Notes: generated by a model not told the origin, from the sequence alone. A stretch of DNA of 64,000 nucleotides from Cervus elaphus (GCF_910594005.1 NC_057835.1:51298001-51362000); one strand, 5' to 3'. Shown: positions 48,235-60,206, counted from the first letter of the stretch. A program made the numbers and translations.

Positions 48235-48334
48235 GTAAATCCATGGCTGATTCATGTCAATGTATGACAAAAACCACTACAATATTGTAAAGTAATTAGC
48301 CTCCAACTAATAAAAATAAATGAAAAAAAAAAAA
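48235..48334 (+). mobile_element. Short 5'-truncated L1 3' end with target-site duplication
   Basis: About 100 bp (CCATGGCTGATTCATGTCAA ... poly(A)) flanked by GAAAACCAT (48226-48234 and 48335-48343). Confidence 0.87.
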
Positions 48335-48902
48335 GAAAACCATTTCAGGTGAAGCATGTGAAGAGGCATGAACGTAGAGGTGAATATTGTATATAAGGGG
48401 AATTACAAGCAGTTCATGGTACTTATGAAGAGGAAATAATATGCAGTCAGCCTGGAGATCCCACTAGGCGAGGTCAAGGAGTGTCTAATGCAATGTTCAG
48501 TTTGAGTTTTACACCAAAGGTTGTAAAGAGAAATTAAAAGTTAATAACTAAATCAGATTTCTATTTTACAAAGACATATCTATTAGTAGGATGATTTGAT
48601 GGGAGGTTGAGATAGGGAAAGACAGACCAGTTAAGAGGTTTTTGCAGCCATGACTCAGTGGGATTTATTTCAAGAATGCAAGGGTGAGTTAACATAAACA
48701 AACAAAAAAATTAATGCGACTTTATTACATTAATAAAATAAAAGGGAAAAATCATACAATCATCTCAATCTATGTAGAAAATCATCTGACAGTACTCAAT
48801 ACCTCTTCATAATAAAAACACACAACACACTTGGAAGGGAAGGGAAATTCATCAATCTAATAAAAAAATAAACCTAAAAACCTACAGCTAGCATCATTCT
48901 TG

Positions 48903-49115
48903 GGCTTCCCTGGTAGCTCAGCGGTAAAGAATCCACTTGCAATGCAGGAACCACAGGAGATGCGGGTTCGATCCCTGGATTGGGAAGATGCTCTGGAGAT
49001 GGAAAAGGCAACCCACTCTAGTATTCTTGCCACGACAATCCCATGAACAGAAGTGCCTGGCAGGCTGTAGTTCATGGGGTTGCAAAGAGTTGGACACGAC
49101 TGAGGGACTGAGCCC
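48903..49115 (+). repeat. Bov-tA SINE in L1
   Basis: GGGCTTCCCTGGTAGCTCAG head to GACACGACTGAGGGACTGAG tail, inserted in L1 ORF2 sequence. Confidence 0.86.
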
Positions 49116-49458
49116 CAGCATCCCACTTAACGGTGAAAGAAGATTGAATGCCTTATCCTGATCACCAGAAACAAGAGGAAGGTGCCCACTCTTGCTACCT
49201 CTATTCAACATTGTACTGGAGGTTTAAACCACATTGATCATGCAGGAAAATAAAATAAGAAACATCCAGATTGGGGAAAAAAAGAAGTGAAACTGTTCTA
49301 TTACCAGATGATATGATGTTATATATAGAATCCTAAAGAATCCACTACAAAAGATTAAAACTAATAAATAAGCTCAGTAAAATTGTAGCACAACATATAC
49401 ACAATCAATTATACAGTAGTAACAATATTATACAATATACAATAACAATATAACAGTA

Positions 49459-49740
49459 AGCTGCTGCTACTGCTGCTGCTAAGTCACTTCAGTCCTGTCT
49501 GACTCTATGTGACCCTATAGACGGCAGCCCACCAGGCTCCCCTGTCCCTGGGATTCTCTGGGCAAGAACACTGGAGTGGGTTGCCAGTTCCTTCTCCAAT
49601 GCGTGAAAGTGAAAAGTGAAAGTGAAGTCGCTTAGTCATGTCCGACTCTTAGCGACCCCATGGACTGCAGCCCACCAGGCTCCTCTGTCCATGGGATTCT
49701 CCAGGCAAGAGCACTGGAGTGGGGTGCCATTGCCTTCTCC
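49459..49740 (-). repeat. BovA2 SINE (dimer) in L1
   Basis: Two BovA monomers separated by a GAAAGTGAAAAGTGAAAGTG linker, with the (TGC)n 3' end at the left. Confidence 0.88.
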
Positions 49741-50086
49741 AAAAATAAGCTACCACCCAACAATTAAGAAAACTTTTATTTACAAGGTCATGCATGTTGT
49801 AATAACAGAATAAAATACTTAGGTCTAAATTAAACCAAAAAAGAGTAGAATTTATGTTCAAAAAACTACAAATTTCCAGAAGAAACTAAAGATCTAAATA
49901 AATTGAAAGATGGCCCATAATCTTGGATTGAAAGTCTTATTATAGTTAAGATTGCAGTATTCCCAAATTCCAGGGACTCAATTTGTTTCCTATACAAATC
50001 CAGTTGTCTTCTGTACAAAAATTATATGAGCTGATTCTAAAATTCATATGGAAACTCAAAAGGCCTAGAATAGTAAGACTAATGAA

Positions 50087-50745
50087 GATCTGAAAGAGAC
50101 ACGTGCACCCCAATGTTCATCACAGCACTGTTTATAATAGCCAGGACATGGAAGCAACCTAGGTGCCCATCAGCAGACAAATGGATAAGGAAGCTGTGGT
50201 ATATATACACCATGGAATATTACTCAGACATTAAAAAGAATTCATTTGAATCAGTTCTAATGAGATGGATGAAACTGGAGGCCATTATACAGAGTGAAGT
50301 AAGCCAGAAAGATAAAGACCATTACAGTATACTAACACATATATATGGAATTTAGAAAGATGGTAATGATAACCCTATATGCAAAACAAAAAAGAGACAC
50401 AGATGTACAGAACAGACTTTTGTTCTCCCACAGACTCTGTGGGAGAAGGCGAGGGTGGGATGTTCCGAGAGAACAGCATCGAAACGTGTATACTATCTAG
50501 GGTGAAACAGATCATCAGCCCACGTTGTATGCATGAGACAAGTGCTCGGGCCTGGTGCACTGGGAAGACCCAGAGGGATCGGGTAGAGAGGGAGGTGGGA
50601 GGGGGATTGGGATGGGGAATACATGTAAATCCATGGCTGATTCATGTCAGTGTATGACAAAACCCACTACAATATTGTAAAGTAATTAGCCTCCAACTAA
50701 TAAAAATAAATAAAAAAAAAACCTTGAAATCTTCAAAAAAAAAAA
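50087..50745 (+). mobile_element. Young 5'-truncated L1 nested in old L1
   Basis: The end of ORF2 (frame 50113-50355 with GTMEYYSDIKK-like YTMEYYSDIKK) and a ruminant L1 3'UTR with poly(A). Flanked by AAGACTAATGAA at 50075-50086 and 50746-50757, a 12-bp target-site duplication. Confidence 0.9.
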
Positions 50746-52135
50746 AAGACTAATGAAAATGAAGAACAAAGATTTAAACTTTCCAAATTTAAAACTCAAT
50801 ATACAACTACAGAAATCAAGACAGTGAGATACTGTCATGAGAATAGCCACATGGATAAATGCAATAGAATTGAGAGTCAAGAAATAAACCCTCACATTTA
50901 TGACTAATTGATTTTCAACAAAGGTGCCAATACAGTTAAATGGGGGAAAATACAGTCTTGTCAGCAAATGATTTGGGAATAATTGGATATATATATATGC
51001 AAAATAAAGAAGCTGAGCTATTGCCTCACACCATATACAAAAATTAACTCAAAATCTATCAAAGACCTAAGTATAAAAGCAAAAACTATAAAATTATCAG
51101 AAGGAAATTTAGGTATTAATCTTTACAATCTTGAATTATGCAATGGTTCTTAGACAGAAGACCAAAAAAATAAAATATAGATAAAAAGGAACAGAGTTAT
51201 CAATGAGCTGTGAAACATCTTCAAGAAGCCTAATATATGTAAAACTGGGGGGGAAATGAGAGATGCAAAGTATTAAAGGAATAACATCTGAAATATTTTT
51301 AAATTTGATGAAGACTATAAACTTACAAATTAAAGAAGCTTAATGAATTTTAAACACACACACATAAATGAAGAAAACTATACAAAGAAAATAAAATGAC
51401 TTAAAAACACTTAGAAAAATTTTAAGAATGCCCATGGATAAAAGAAATATTATATATAATTGCAAAGATGAGAATGACAGCAGATTTCTTGGAAACAATA
51501 AAAGCAGAAGACAGTGGAACAGTATCTTTACAATAATGAAAGAAAAAATTGTCACCTAGAATTTTATTCTTGGTGAAAATACCTTTCAAAACAAAAGTGA
51601 AATGAAAACTTTTTCAGACATAAAATAGATAAAAGAATTGCTTCAGACTATTCTACAAGAAATGTTACAAGGAATCCACCAGGTGGAAGGAGATGATAAC
51701 AGAAGGAAAGCTGGATTTACAGAAGCCATGAACAAAACTGGGAATAGTAAGAATGTAAGAGACAACAGATCATTAGTTGTTATGGTTGGGATGGGTCCCA
51801 GGGAAAAGTTGGAAAGAGATATTACAATGAAATTTGAGGAAATTTGGAGAATGATGGATATGTTCATTGTCTTTATTATGGGGAATGGATTCAAGAGAGT
51901 ATTATTTGACAACACTTAACAAATTGTACAACTTTACTATGTGCAGTTTATTGCATATCAGTTATGGCTCAGTAAGTCAGTTAAATAAACAGAAAAAGAT
52001 TGAGTTGCCAATGAGATATTCAAGTATATCAGATTTAGATTAGAACAGTACAACAGGTAGCCCATTAGATATAAGGGTCTGTAACCCAAGATTAAGGACT
52101 AGATTTACAGTTATTTGTGTTCTGATATTCTTTGA

Positions 52136-52350
52136 TTTGGGCTTTCTAGGTGGCGCTAGTGGTAAAGAATTTACCTGCCAATGCAGGAGATGCAAGAGAC
52201 ACGGGTTCCATCCCTGGGTCAAGAAGGAAATGGCAACCCACTCCAATATTCTTGCCTGGAAAAATTCCACAGACCGAGGAACCTGGTGGTCTATGGTCCA
52301 TGGGGTTGCAAAGAGTCAGACATGACTAAACAAAGCAAAACAAAAAAAAG
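52136..52350 (+). repeat. Bov-tA SINE with target-site duplication
   Basis: GGGCTTTCTAGGTGGCGCTA head, shortened body, A-rich tail; flanked by TCTTTGA (52129-52135 and 52351-52357). Confidence 0.86.
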
Positions 52351-52381
52351 TCTTTGAATTGTATAAGAGCATCATGTTTAG

Positions 52382-52606
52382 GGGGCTTCCCAGGTGGCGC
52401 TAGTGGTAAAGAACCGGTCTGCCAATGCAAGAGACAAGAGATGGGGGTTTGATCCCTGGTTTAGGAAGATTCTCTGGAGCTGGGCATGGCAACCCACTAT
52501 AGTTTTCTTGCCTGGAGAATCCCATGGAGAGAGGCACCTGGTGGACTACAGTTCATAGAGTTGCAGAGTTGGACATGACTGAAGTGGCTTAGCACACATG
52601 CACACA
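52382..52606 (+). repeat. Bov-tA SINE
   Basis: GGGCTTCCCAGGTGGCGCTA head, tail GACATGACTGAAGTGGCTTA followed by a CA-rich end. Same orientation as the copy just upstream. Confidence 0.86.
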
Positions 52607-52624
52607 TCTTGCTTAGAACCTGTG

Positions 52625-52790
52625 TGTGGAGTCAGTCGGCCTGACCTTAAACACTGCCTTTGCTACATACTAGGCTTGTGACTTAAAATTCTTCTAAAAA
52701 ATCCTCCATACCTCATCTACAAATAAGCAGAATAATAATATGGATATCACAGATTCATAATATGATGTCCTCAGTAAACACTATACAAAC
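52625..52790 (+). repeat. MIR fragment
   Basis: GGCTTGTGACTTAAAATTCT and CCTCATCTACAAATAAGCAG followed by AATAATAATA match the MIR layout. Confidence 0.55.
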
Positions 52791-53109
52791 AAGAGCCACA
52801 AAAGTCTTGGGAGTGAATTATAGTTTATCATGGAGGCAAGATCTTAAAGCAGTGATTCATATCCTTTTTTTTATTACTTATATTCTAAGGAGACTTTTTT
52901 TTATTTTTTTGAGGTTAATTTGTGCTTTTATTTGCCAGTATAATTAACCACAATGGCCTGCAGTCTTCTTTGATCTAAAAAAAATACATTTTATATCACA
53001 ACCCAACAAACACACACACATATATAATATGTATACATACATAAAAGTGAAACAAGTTTTGCCAAAAATGTCTACCCTGAGTGTTATTTTTTGGAGATCT
53101 TTTTCTTTT

Positions 53110-53465
53110 TTTAAAGCAGTTTTAGGTTTACAATAAAACTTGACAGGAACGTACAGAAATTCCCCATATTCTCCCTCCCCTCACATGAACAGCCATGATC
53201 AACAGAATGGTACCTCTTCTTTTTTTCTTTTGATACCAAGGATGACTGCATTGACACATAATCAAAACATCCCCAGTTGACCTTAGGGTTCACTTTAATG
53301 AGCAGAGAAGTGTTGCATATTCTATGGGTTTGGACAAAAGTATGACCACATATATCCATCATTGTAATGTCGCTCAGAGTACTTTCACTGCTCATGAAAA
53401 CTTCTGTACTCTGTACATTCCTCTCTGCAAACTCCTGACAACCACTCATCTTTTTACTGTCTCTA
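53110..53465 (-). repeat. L1M 3' region fragment
   Basis: GCAGTTTTAGGTTTACAATA, TTCTATGGGTTTGGACAAAA and CTTTTTACTGTCTC are antisense L1M 3'UTR blocks. Confidence 0.65.
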
Positions 53466-53758
53466 AGGAGACTTTTTAATTCAAATTTAATTGCTTTACA
53501 ATGTTTTATTAGTTTCTTCTGTACAGCAAAGATAATCAACCACACGTATACCTATATCTCCTCTTTGTTACCACAGAGCATTGAGTAGAGTTCCCTGTGC
53601 TATATGGCAGGTTCTCGTTGGTTATTTGTTTTATAGATAATAGTGTATATATGTCAATCTCAAACTCCTAATTCCTCTCACCCCTCTTTCCCCCCACCGG
53701 TATCCATACATTTGTTCTCTATATCTGTGTCTCTATTTCTGCTTTGCAAATAGGTTCA
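53466..53758 (-). repeat. L1 3'UTR fragment (artiodactyl type)
   Basis: TTCTGTACAGCAAAGATAAT, AGTAGAGTTCCCTGTGCTAT and TTGCAAATAGGTTCATCTGT, antisense. Confidence 0.65.
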
Positions 53759-53774
53759 TCTGTACTTTTTTCCA

Positions 53775-53983
53775 GACTTCCCCAGTGGCTCAGTGGTAAA
53801 GAATCCACCTGCAATGCAGGAGATGCAGGAGGCAAGGGTTCAATCCCTGGGTCCAGAAGATACCCTGGAGAAGGGAATGGTAACCCACTCTATATTCTTG
53901 CCTGGAGAATTCCACAGACAGAGGAACCTGGCAGGCTACAGTCCATGGGGTTGCAAAGAGTCAGACACGACTGAGTAACTAAT
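53775..53983 (+). repeat. Bov-tA SINE
   Basis: GACTTCCCCAGTGGCTCAGT head; tail CAGACACGACTGAGTAACTA. Confidence 0.86.
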
Positions 53984-53984
53984 A

Positions 53985-54095
53985 ACCTAAATTTACTCCA
54001 GTAATCATGTTCAATATGTGCGTATATCAAACTTTTATGTTTACACCTAAAACCGATACAGTGTTTATGTCAATTATAGCTCAACTTAAAAAAGG
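53985..54095 (+). repeat. L1/old-repeat 3'-end remnant
   Basis: Resembles the L1M ending with ACCTAAAACCGATACAGTG and GTCAATTATAGCTCAACTT. Confidence 0.4.
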
Positions 54096-54834
54096 AAAAA
54101 CACAGGCTTTGCCTTTTCATTTGTTGAATTTCTCTCATTATTTTTAAGCACAGTAGAAAAAGTGATTATTATGTTGAACATTAGGAAACTGGTCAAAAAT
54201 TTCTTATATTAAATTCTATGTTAAATGTGCATTCTGGTGTCATGGTTTGGTGGCAGTGAACTATAAATGACATAAGGATATAAAAAGACTTCTTCATGTG
54301 TAAAAGGCTCCATAAAGCTCTATCTACAGGAAGACAGACATTGACATATCTTATCTTGATACAAGGATCTCCTACTAGAAAAAGTGTGAATTCTTACAAA
54401 TTATAGATGCAGAAAGATCACACATACCCACCTCTGAGTAGCTGAGCAGGAGAAAATCTCTGTTGTGTGAGGATGGAAGAGGAATAGGTGAGACCAGGAG
54501 AAGATCCAAAAGACTGTCTAATCACTTCCTCCACCTCTCATGAGTTTTAACCAGATGCAAAAAAAGATACTATAAGTCAAATATTGATTAGCCTTCAGTT
54601 TTATCCTCCAAAGTACAAAGTTCACCATTCATCCTGTGTGGGAGGATAATGGCTTAGACTTAAAAGGAAAATGAGCCAATTAGCTTCTGTTTGAATTAAA
54701 AGTCTCCTGCACAAGTAGTACAAGTAAGACTTACCTAAGTTACCTGCCCAGGCAGAGAAGGAGATGCTGGAACAGAGATAATGGAAATCTGGGTAATTGG
54801 TGAAAAAAAGGCCATTTCTGTTCTGTCTAGCACA

Positions 54835-55225
54835 GAAGTCTTCAAAGTGCAGTCTTAGGACCACAGTATCAGCATCACCCATGAAGCTGTTAGAAATGCA
54901 AATTCTTGGACCCTAACCTCAAACTGCATGCATGTGTGCTTCTACCGACCCTTTGTGACCCCAAGAACTGTAGCCCTCCAGGCTCCTCGGTCCATGTGGT
55001 TCTCCAGGCAAGAATACTGGAGTGGGTTGCAATTTCCTCCTCCAGGGATTGAATCCATGTCTCCTCCATCTCCTGCATTGGCAGGCAGATTCTTAACCAC
55101 TGAGCAACCTGGGAAGCCCTGACCCCTAACTAATGAATCAGAAATTCTGGGAGTGAGGCCCACCATTGCTTTCATCAAGTCTTCCAAATGATTCTGGTGT
55201 TTATATTAAAGTTTGAGAGACACTG
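54835..55225 (-). mobile_element. MER5A-like hAT MITE, split by a SINE
   Basis: Left half TCTTCAAAGTGCAGTCTTAG ... AGAAATGCAAATTCTTGGAC; right half ATGAATCAGAAATTCTGGGA ... AGTTTGAGAGACACTGG. Together they make one MER5A with a SINE in the middle. Confidence 0.75.
54918..55120 (-). repeat. Bov-tA SINE inside MER5A
   Basis: Flanked by GACCCTAAC (54909-54917) and GACCCCTAAC (55121-55130), a near-perfect target-site duplication. Confidence 0.86.
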
Positions 55226-55911
55226 GTCTACGTATGGAGAATGGAAATGCAAGACTCACATGGTCCCTGGGATAGAAAGTCAGTCCTGCTTCCTGTGTTT
55301 AAGGAAAAGTTACACACATCTAGGATCTGACCAGTGTCTCAGGCTTTCACCATTCAGGTGAATTCTCTTCACTTGATGGAAGAGAAGTGAAGAGGGGCTC
55401 ATTTTTCCAGAGGCCAAAGTGGGAAGCTGAGAAGAGAATAATTATTCTAACTGGGAAGAAGTTGACTGTTTATCTGAACATAAGGTCCATTCAAGCACCT
55501 GTCCATCAGTAAAATGTGAATGACTTAAGACTCCACTATTGTGTTAATTTGCCTTTGCTTTCTGGCCACTTTTACCAGGGTTCTGAAAGATGCAGGATCT
55601 TTTTTTAGTTGATAACACAATATTCCTTTTAAAATGAAACAATGCAGAGCTGTTTTCTTGTCATTTCTTCTCAAATATCTAAAAAAAAGATTTAATGCTG
55701 CAAAGTCTTCGAAGTTTAGTGTAAAGGCACTTCTTATGCCAATAAGTTTCAATTTTACAAAAAAAGAAAAGAAAAAGTGTATTCATTCTAAGTACATAGA
55801 GAGAAATCAGGAGACAGAAGATAATAGCCTGGATAAACAAACATATACATAAACGTTTAAAGACGAGCATTTTAAACCAATTTTTGCACATCATTCCTTC
55901 ATCAAATACTC

Positions 55912-56047
55912 AACCCCGGGTTGGGAAGATCCTTTGGAGAAGGGAATGACTACCCACTCCAGTATTCTGGCCTGGAGAATTCCATGGACTGTAATAGATA
56001 GTCTTTGGGGTCACAAAGAGTTGGACACAAGTGAGCAACTTTCACTC
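55912..56047 (+). repeat. Bov-tA SINE, 5'-truncated
   Basis: Starts inside the head at CCCCGGGTTGGGAAGATCCT and runs to the tail GACACAAGTGAGCAACTTTC. Confidence 0.8.
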
Positions 56048-56788
56048 ACCAGTTTCTTAATAGAATGAATGAGGGTTCGTTCTGTGGCAAAAGATAAGTT
56101 ACCAAAGAACAGTTAAGAAAAGAAATGGAAGTCAGGTAAAAAATATGAGTTTAAAATTGAATAATCCTAAAAGTTGTTTTTTTAGCAGAATGTTTTTGCT
56201 TCATTAGATGATAATAGGAATACTAGCATGTGGGGTATGCGTAGACAGAGAGAAAGAAAGTATGCTCAAATAAGTTTAAAAAATACTAATTTAAGCACAG
56301 TGAAACAGCTTCCTTTTTTACACAACTCCTCAGAGGTTTTTTGTATGTTAAGGTGCATAAAATTTCCCAGGTGTGATGCATAGCACTTCTTAAATGTGTT
56401 TTACTATAGAATCCCTATTTCTCTACACACCCACCATCTCTGTACAGAACCATTTAGGAAAACTGACGCATCTTTGCTAAGTCTTAGTGGATGTTTGCTT
56501 CTCTGCCCAAGAGTTTTTATCAGTATGGAAATTTTACCATTTCCCTGATTATTTTAATTCCCAGTTGAATAATATAAATAGTTTACTGAATAGTTGAAAA
56601 TTATGAATAATTTTACACAGCTTATCCATCTGTTATCACACTTGGATTTTTCAGCCTTGCTAACATCCTCTCTTCTTTGCTTTTTGGGTTTAGAGTACAT
56701 GACATTTTATTTTACATTCCATTTCAATAAACTTTTATAAAATACTTATAACAGGTTCAAATGGGAGTCAATACAGGTAATGAAATAT
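56048..56788. other. Unique AT-rich intergenic sequence
   Basis: No gene or repeat recognised. Confidence 0.5.
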
Positions 56789-58000
56789 TTAGGTTGGTGC
56801 CAAAGTAATTGTGGTTTGGACCCTGAATTTCAAATCATTATAACTAGGCTCAAGCACATCTTTATTAATGAAAATAGGAACCATTACAACCAACACATTT
56901 TTGCCAATAAGAAATAAGTTTATTTATTCTTGTAGCATAAAAATCCATCCTTCAGGATTCAATGAACTTTTGGAATGCATTTTCTGCATCTTGCTAGTTG
57001 TGAAGCATTTTCCCTGCAAAAAGTTGTTGAGATGCTTGAAAAAGTGGTAGTCAGTTGGCGAGAGGTTAGGTGGATATGGCAGATGAGGCAAAACTTCATA
57101 GCCCAATTTGTTCAACTTTTGAAGCAGTGGTTATGCAATGTGTGGTTGGGCATTGCCTCAGAGAAGAATTGGGCCCTTTTTGTTGATCAATGCTGGTTGC
57201 AGGCATTGCAGTTTTTGGTGCATCTCATCGGTTGGCTGAGCATACATCTCAGAAGGAATGGTTTCACCAGGATTCAGAAAGCCATAGTGGATCATACTGG
57301 CAGCAGACCACCAAACAGTGACCATGACCCTATTTTTGGTGCAAATTTGACTTTGGGAAGTATTTTGAAGTTTCTTCTAGGTCCATCCACTGAGCTGGTC
57401 ATCACTGGTTGTCATATAAAATCCACTTGTCCTCACACATCTGTATGAGAAATGGTTTGTTGTTGTTGCATAGAATAAGAGATGACATTTCAAAATGATG
57501 ATTTTTTTTAATTTTTAAATAAATGACCATAGAATGGTCAATGTTGAGTTCTTCAGCAATTTCTCATGTTGTTGTAAGAGGATCAACTTTAGTAATGGTT
57601 CTCAGTTAGTTGTTAACTTTTGATGGCCGGCCACAACACTCCTGATCTTGAAGGCTCTCATCTCCTTTGAAAAACCCCTTCAACCAGCACTGCACCGTAC
57701 ATTTATTAGCAGTTCATGGGCCAAATGCATTGTTGATGGTGTGAGTTGTCTCCACTGCTTTATGACCCATTTTGAAATCAAATAAAAAAATCACCTGAAT
57801 TTGCTATTTGTCTAGCATTTCCATAGTCTAAAATACATATAAAATAAATAGCAAGGGATAATTCATTAGCAAAAAACATAAAACAATAAATACACATTAA
57901 AATTATGTAAAACCTAATCACCTTTATTTAAGAATGTATTCCAAAATCAAATGGCAAATTTCAAAAATGCAAAACTGCAATTACCTTTGCACCAACATAA
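56789..58000 (-). mobile_element. Near full-length mariner element with broken transposase
   Basis: About 1.21 kb bounded by inverted repeats: left TTAGGTTGGTGCCAAAGTAA, right the complement of TTATGTTGGTGCAAAGGTAA, as in Hsmar1/MADE1-type mariners. The transposase (IS630/Tc1/mariner, normally a DD34D nuclease of about 340 aa) is read on the - strand and is fragmented by stops and frameshifts. The C-terminal block at 56924-57115 is clear: PYPPNLSPTDYHFFKHL, with Asn where the third catalytic Asp is expected. Upstream, the usual CDEKW block reads CEDKW and the second-Asp block reads as a stop followed by Gly. It is therefore inactive. An antisense 157-codon frame (56975-57448) is a shadow. Confidence 0.88.
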
Positions 58001-58644
58001 GTACATGATTAAAACATGTTTCTTAGGAGTTACAGCGTGGGTGAACCATATCTAGATGCAGAAGCAGTGCTACAAAGCACTTCACAATCAAAATCATGTA
58101 GAAAAGGATTTTATTTGAAACATCACTGTTTACTCTTAAAGTAGGATAAAATTTTTTACCTGTGGAAGTTTTCTTTTTCTCTTATACTTCTCCTTTTCAC
58201 TTTATCCTTTCAAGTAGATAGTGAGCCCATTACCTTAGAGAAAGAAAGCAGCATGTCAGAAAGTAGAAAAAAGTGGTATCTTCAGGGCTTTTGATTTCCA
58301 AACATGTCAGTCCACTAAGGAGGTTTTACTTGATGCCTTTGAAGCAAACAGAGGGATAAATTTTTGTGCCATGGATGAAAAGAGATGGGGCAGACTTAAT
58401 GAGAAGCAGGACATAAGAAGAACCTGGAGGAAGGAACCCTAAACTTGGGAGCCCAGGAAAGTCCAGGGCAGCACTAAGACCTCAGAAAGGTGTAGTATGT
58501 CTAGATAAAGAGTTGTTCAGATAGCTTCTCAGGTATTTTTATGTTCTAGTAAGGTTAGAAGGTAGTGGGATTATTTCATTGCCATCAAGTCATGTGTTGA
58601 AGGACTGATGATTTATAGATCCTAGGAGTTTGAGGCTGATCCCA
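58001..58644. other. Unique intergenic sequence
   Basis: No gene or repeat recognised. Confidence 0.5.
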
Positions 58645-58657
58645 ATCAAATGCCTTG

Positions 58658-58976
58658 TGAAAGTGAAAGTCACTCAGTCCTGTCTGACTCTGCGACCCCA
58701 TGGACTATACAGTCCATGTAATTCTCCAGGCCAGAATACTGGAGTGGGTAATCTTTCCCTTCTCCAGCTGATCTTCCCAATCCAGGGATCGAACCCAGGT
58801 CTCCCACATTGCAGATGGATTCTTTACCCGCTGAGCCACAAGGGAAGCCCAAGAATACTGGGGTGGGTAGCTTACCCCTTCTCCAGTGGATCTTTCTGAC
58901 CCAGGAATCGAACAAGGGTCTCCTGCACTGCAGGTGAATTCTTTACCAACTGAGGTAAAGGTATCAGGGAAGCCCT
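58658..58976 (-). repeat. Double-headed Bov-tA SINE with target-site duplication
   Basis: Flanked by a perfect 13-bp duplication ATCAAATGCCTTG (58645-58657 and 58977-58989). On the - strand it has one tRNA-like head with a partial BovA body, then a second head and a full BovA body. Confidence 0.9.
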
Positions 58977-59156
58977 ATCAAATGCCTTGATACCATGTAA
59001 AAGCCTCAATCTTAGAAGCCTAGGGAAAATAGGAACTCTAAAATAACTAAGTTGCTATAATGCCAACAGGATGGTTTATATTGTCACTGGTGTTCCAAGG
59101 GAACAGAGGTTCAATGCCAGCGTTTCTATGTGATAGCCATTCTTGAAGGCAAGGTG

Positions 59157-59600
59157 ATTCAGTGTGAGGAAATTAACAAGATGGCACCAGCCAGCCTCTC
59201 CTGCCCCATGCTCTCATGGCCTGTCACCCCATGTTCTGCAAACAATGACTTTGCATGGTTGTGTAACAGCTGAGATCAGTTATGGCACCGAGCATGAGCA
59301 TTACGAGGTACTCGCTTGGCCACAGCTACTTTTGTCCTGTGAGTGTATATAGGCTTCACCTGGAAAAGCCCTGCAGGGCTGTGTGCATTTATGTTGTGTT
59401 ATGTCTGCTGCTACGGCTGCTGCACCGGCCAGGAGAGAATGAATATATCTGCAGTTCCTATGGCTCCTTGAATTTTCTTGCAGCCTCTTAGCTTGTGCCT
59501 TGCCTACCGTGGGTTCAGTGAAGAGTGCGCTCGCTCGGTGAGTCACAGTGAGACAATCGGCACTGTGAACAGGATCAGCAAGACATCCAGGGAGGTGCAT
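59157..59600 (+). mobile_element. Possible solo LTR or LTR-like element
   Basis: Starts TGTGAGGAAATTAACAAGAT. It contains a TATA-like GTGTATATAGGC (59343-59354) and a CpG-bearing stretch GTGCGCTCGCTCGGTGAGTC near the 3' side. The layout suggests an endogenous retroviral LTR, but I could not find a clear duplicate LTR, polyadenylation signal or target-site duplication, and no viral gene is present. Confidence 0.35.
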
Positions 59601-59766
59601 TTGGGTTGCAACTTAATGTTGGAGAAAGTGAAGAGACCAGAGCCCTAGACAAAGGGACTGAGGTCTGATGAGCACTTTATGATGTAGCTTTGTTTGATCC
59701 TGTTTAAGACTCCAGTTCCTTATCAAGGGTGAGCGTGTGGTTTTAAAAAGTGTTCCTTGCATTCTT

Positions 59767-59788
59767 AAAAAAAAAAAAAAAAAAAAAA
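59767..59788 (+). repeat. Poly(A) run
   Basis: About 22 A; may be the tail of an unrecognised retro-inserted sequence. Confidence 0.8.
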
Positions 59789-60200
59789 AGGTGTGCTTTG
59801 CCAGGGCCAAATGGAAGAATGACCTATATCCTTCTCACCTTAGTTGTACTGAGATGTTTGTTTAACTCACATTTCTTAAATCTTATAGGTGCTGAGTTGG
59901 ACACAAGAATACAGTGTTGAGACGTGCTTTATGGGAAAAGCAGACAAATAAATGAACAATTTCAATTTTTGTAATGAATGCAGAGGCAGTGAGAAGCCCT
60001 AGGTTTTTAGGGTACCTCTGTAAACAGCATGAGCATATCAGGGATTAAAACAATGAGAGCTTTGCACTGATTCTTTTAGAACAAGTAGGAGTTCCTGAGG
60101 AGGGCACCAGAGCTTAAAGCAGGGGATGAAACATTTGCAAAACCAACATAGCCTAGAACACTGGATGATGCTGGGGAGTTTGCTGTTCCTGCAGCATGAA
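59789..60200. other. Intergenic sequence, weak old-LINE similarity
   Basis: No gene. Phrases such as GCAGACAAATAAATGAACAA resemble L2 3' sequence, weakly. Confidence 0.35.
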
Positions 60201-60206
60201 ACCTTT

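Larger units (their letters stand above)
47365..48650 (-). repeat. L2 LINE, interrupted
   Basis: Complement of L2 (AAGTGCTGGGGACACAAAGG; later AAGCATGTGAAGAGGCATGA). Interrupted by a BovB 3' end and a short L1 3' end. Confidence 0.55.
48655..51995 (+). mobile_element. Old L1 LINE (3' half), mosaic with nested insertions
   Basis: ORF2-derived sequence starts near 48655 and resumes after each insertion. The reverse-transcriptase YADD region is eroded around 49300. The 3' part (51400-51990) matches the L1M 3' region, ending ACAAATTGTACAACTTTACT and GTGCAGTTTATTGCATATC. There are many stops, so it is dead. Nested elements: Bov-tA (48903-49115), BovA2 (49459-49740) and a younger L1 (50087-50745). 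Confidence 0.78.

Noticed and set aside
49459..49740. Regularly spaced repeats that could suggest an array
   Set aside because: They are the two monomers of BovA2, not CRISPR; the genome is mammalian.
53111..53545. 144-codon - strand open frame
   Set aside because: Spans L1M 3' sequence; not a gene.
56975..57448. 157-codon + strand open frame
   Set aside because: Antisense to the mariner transposase remnant.
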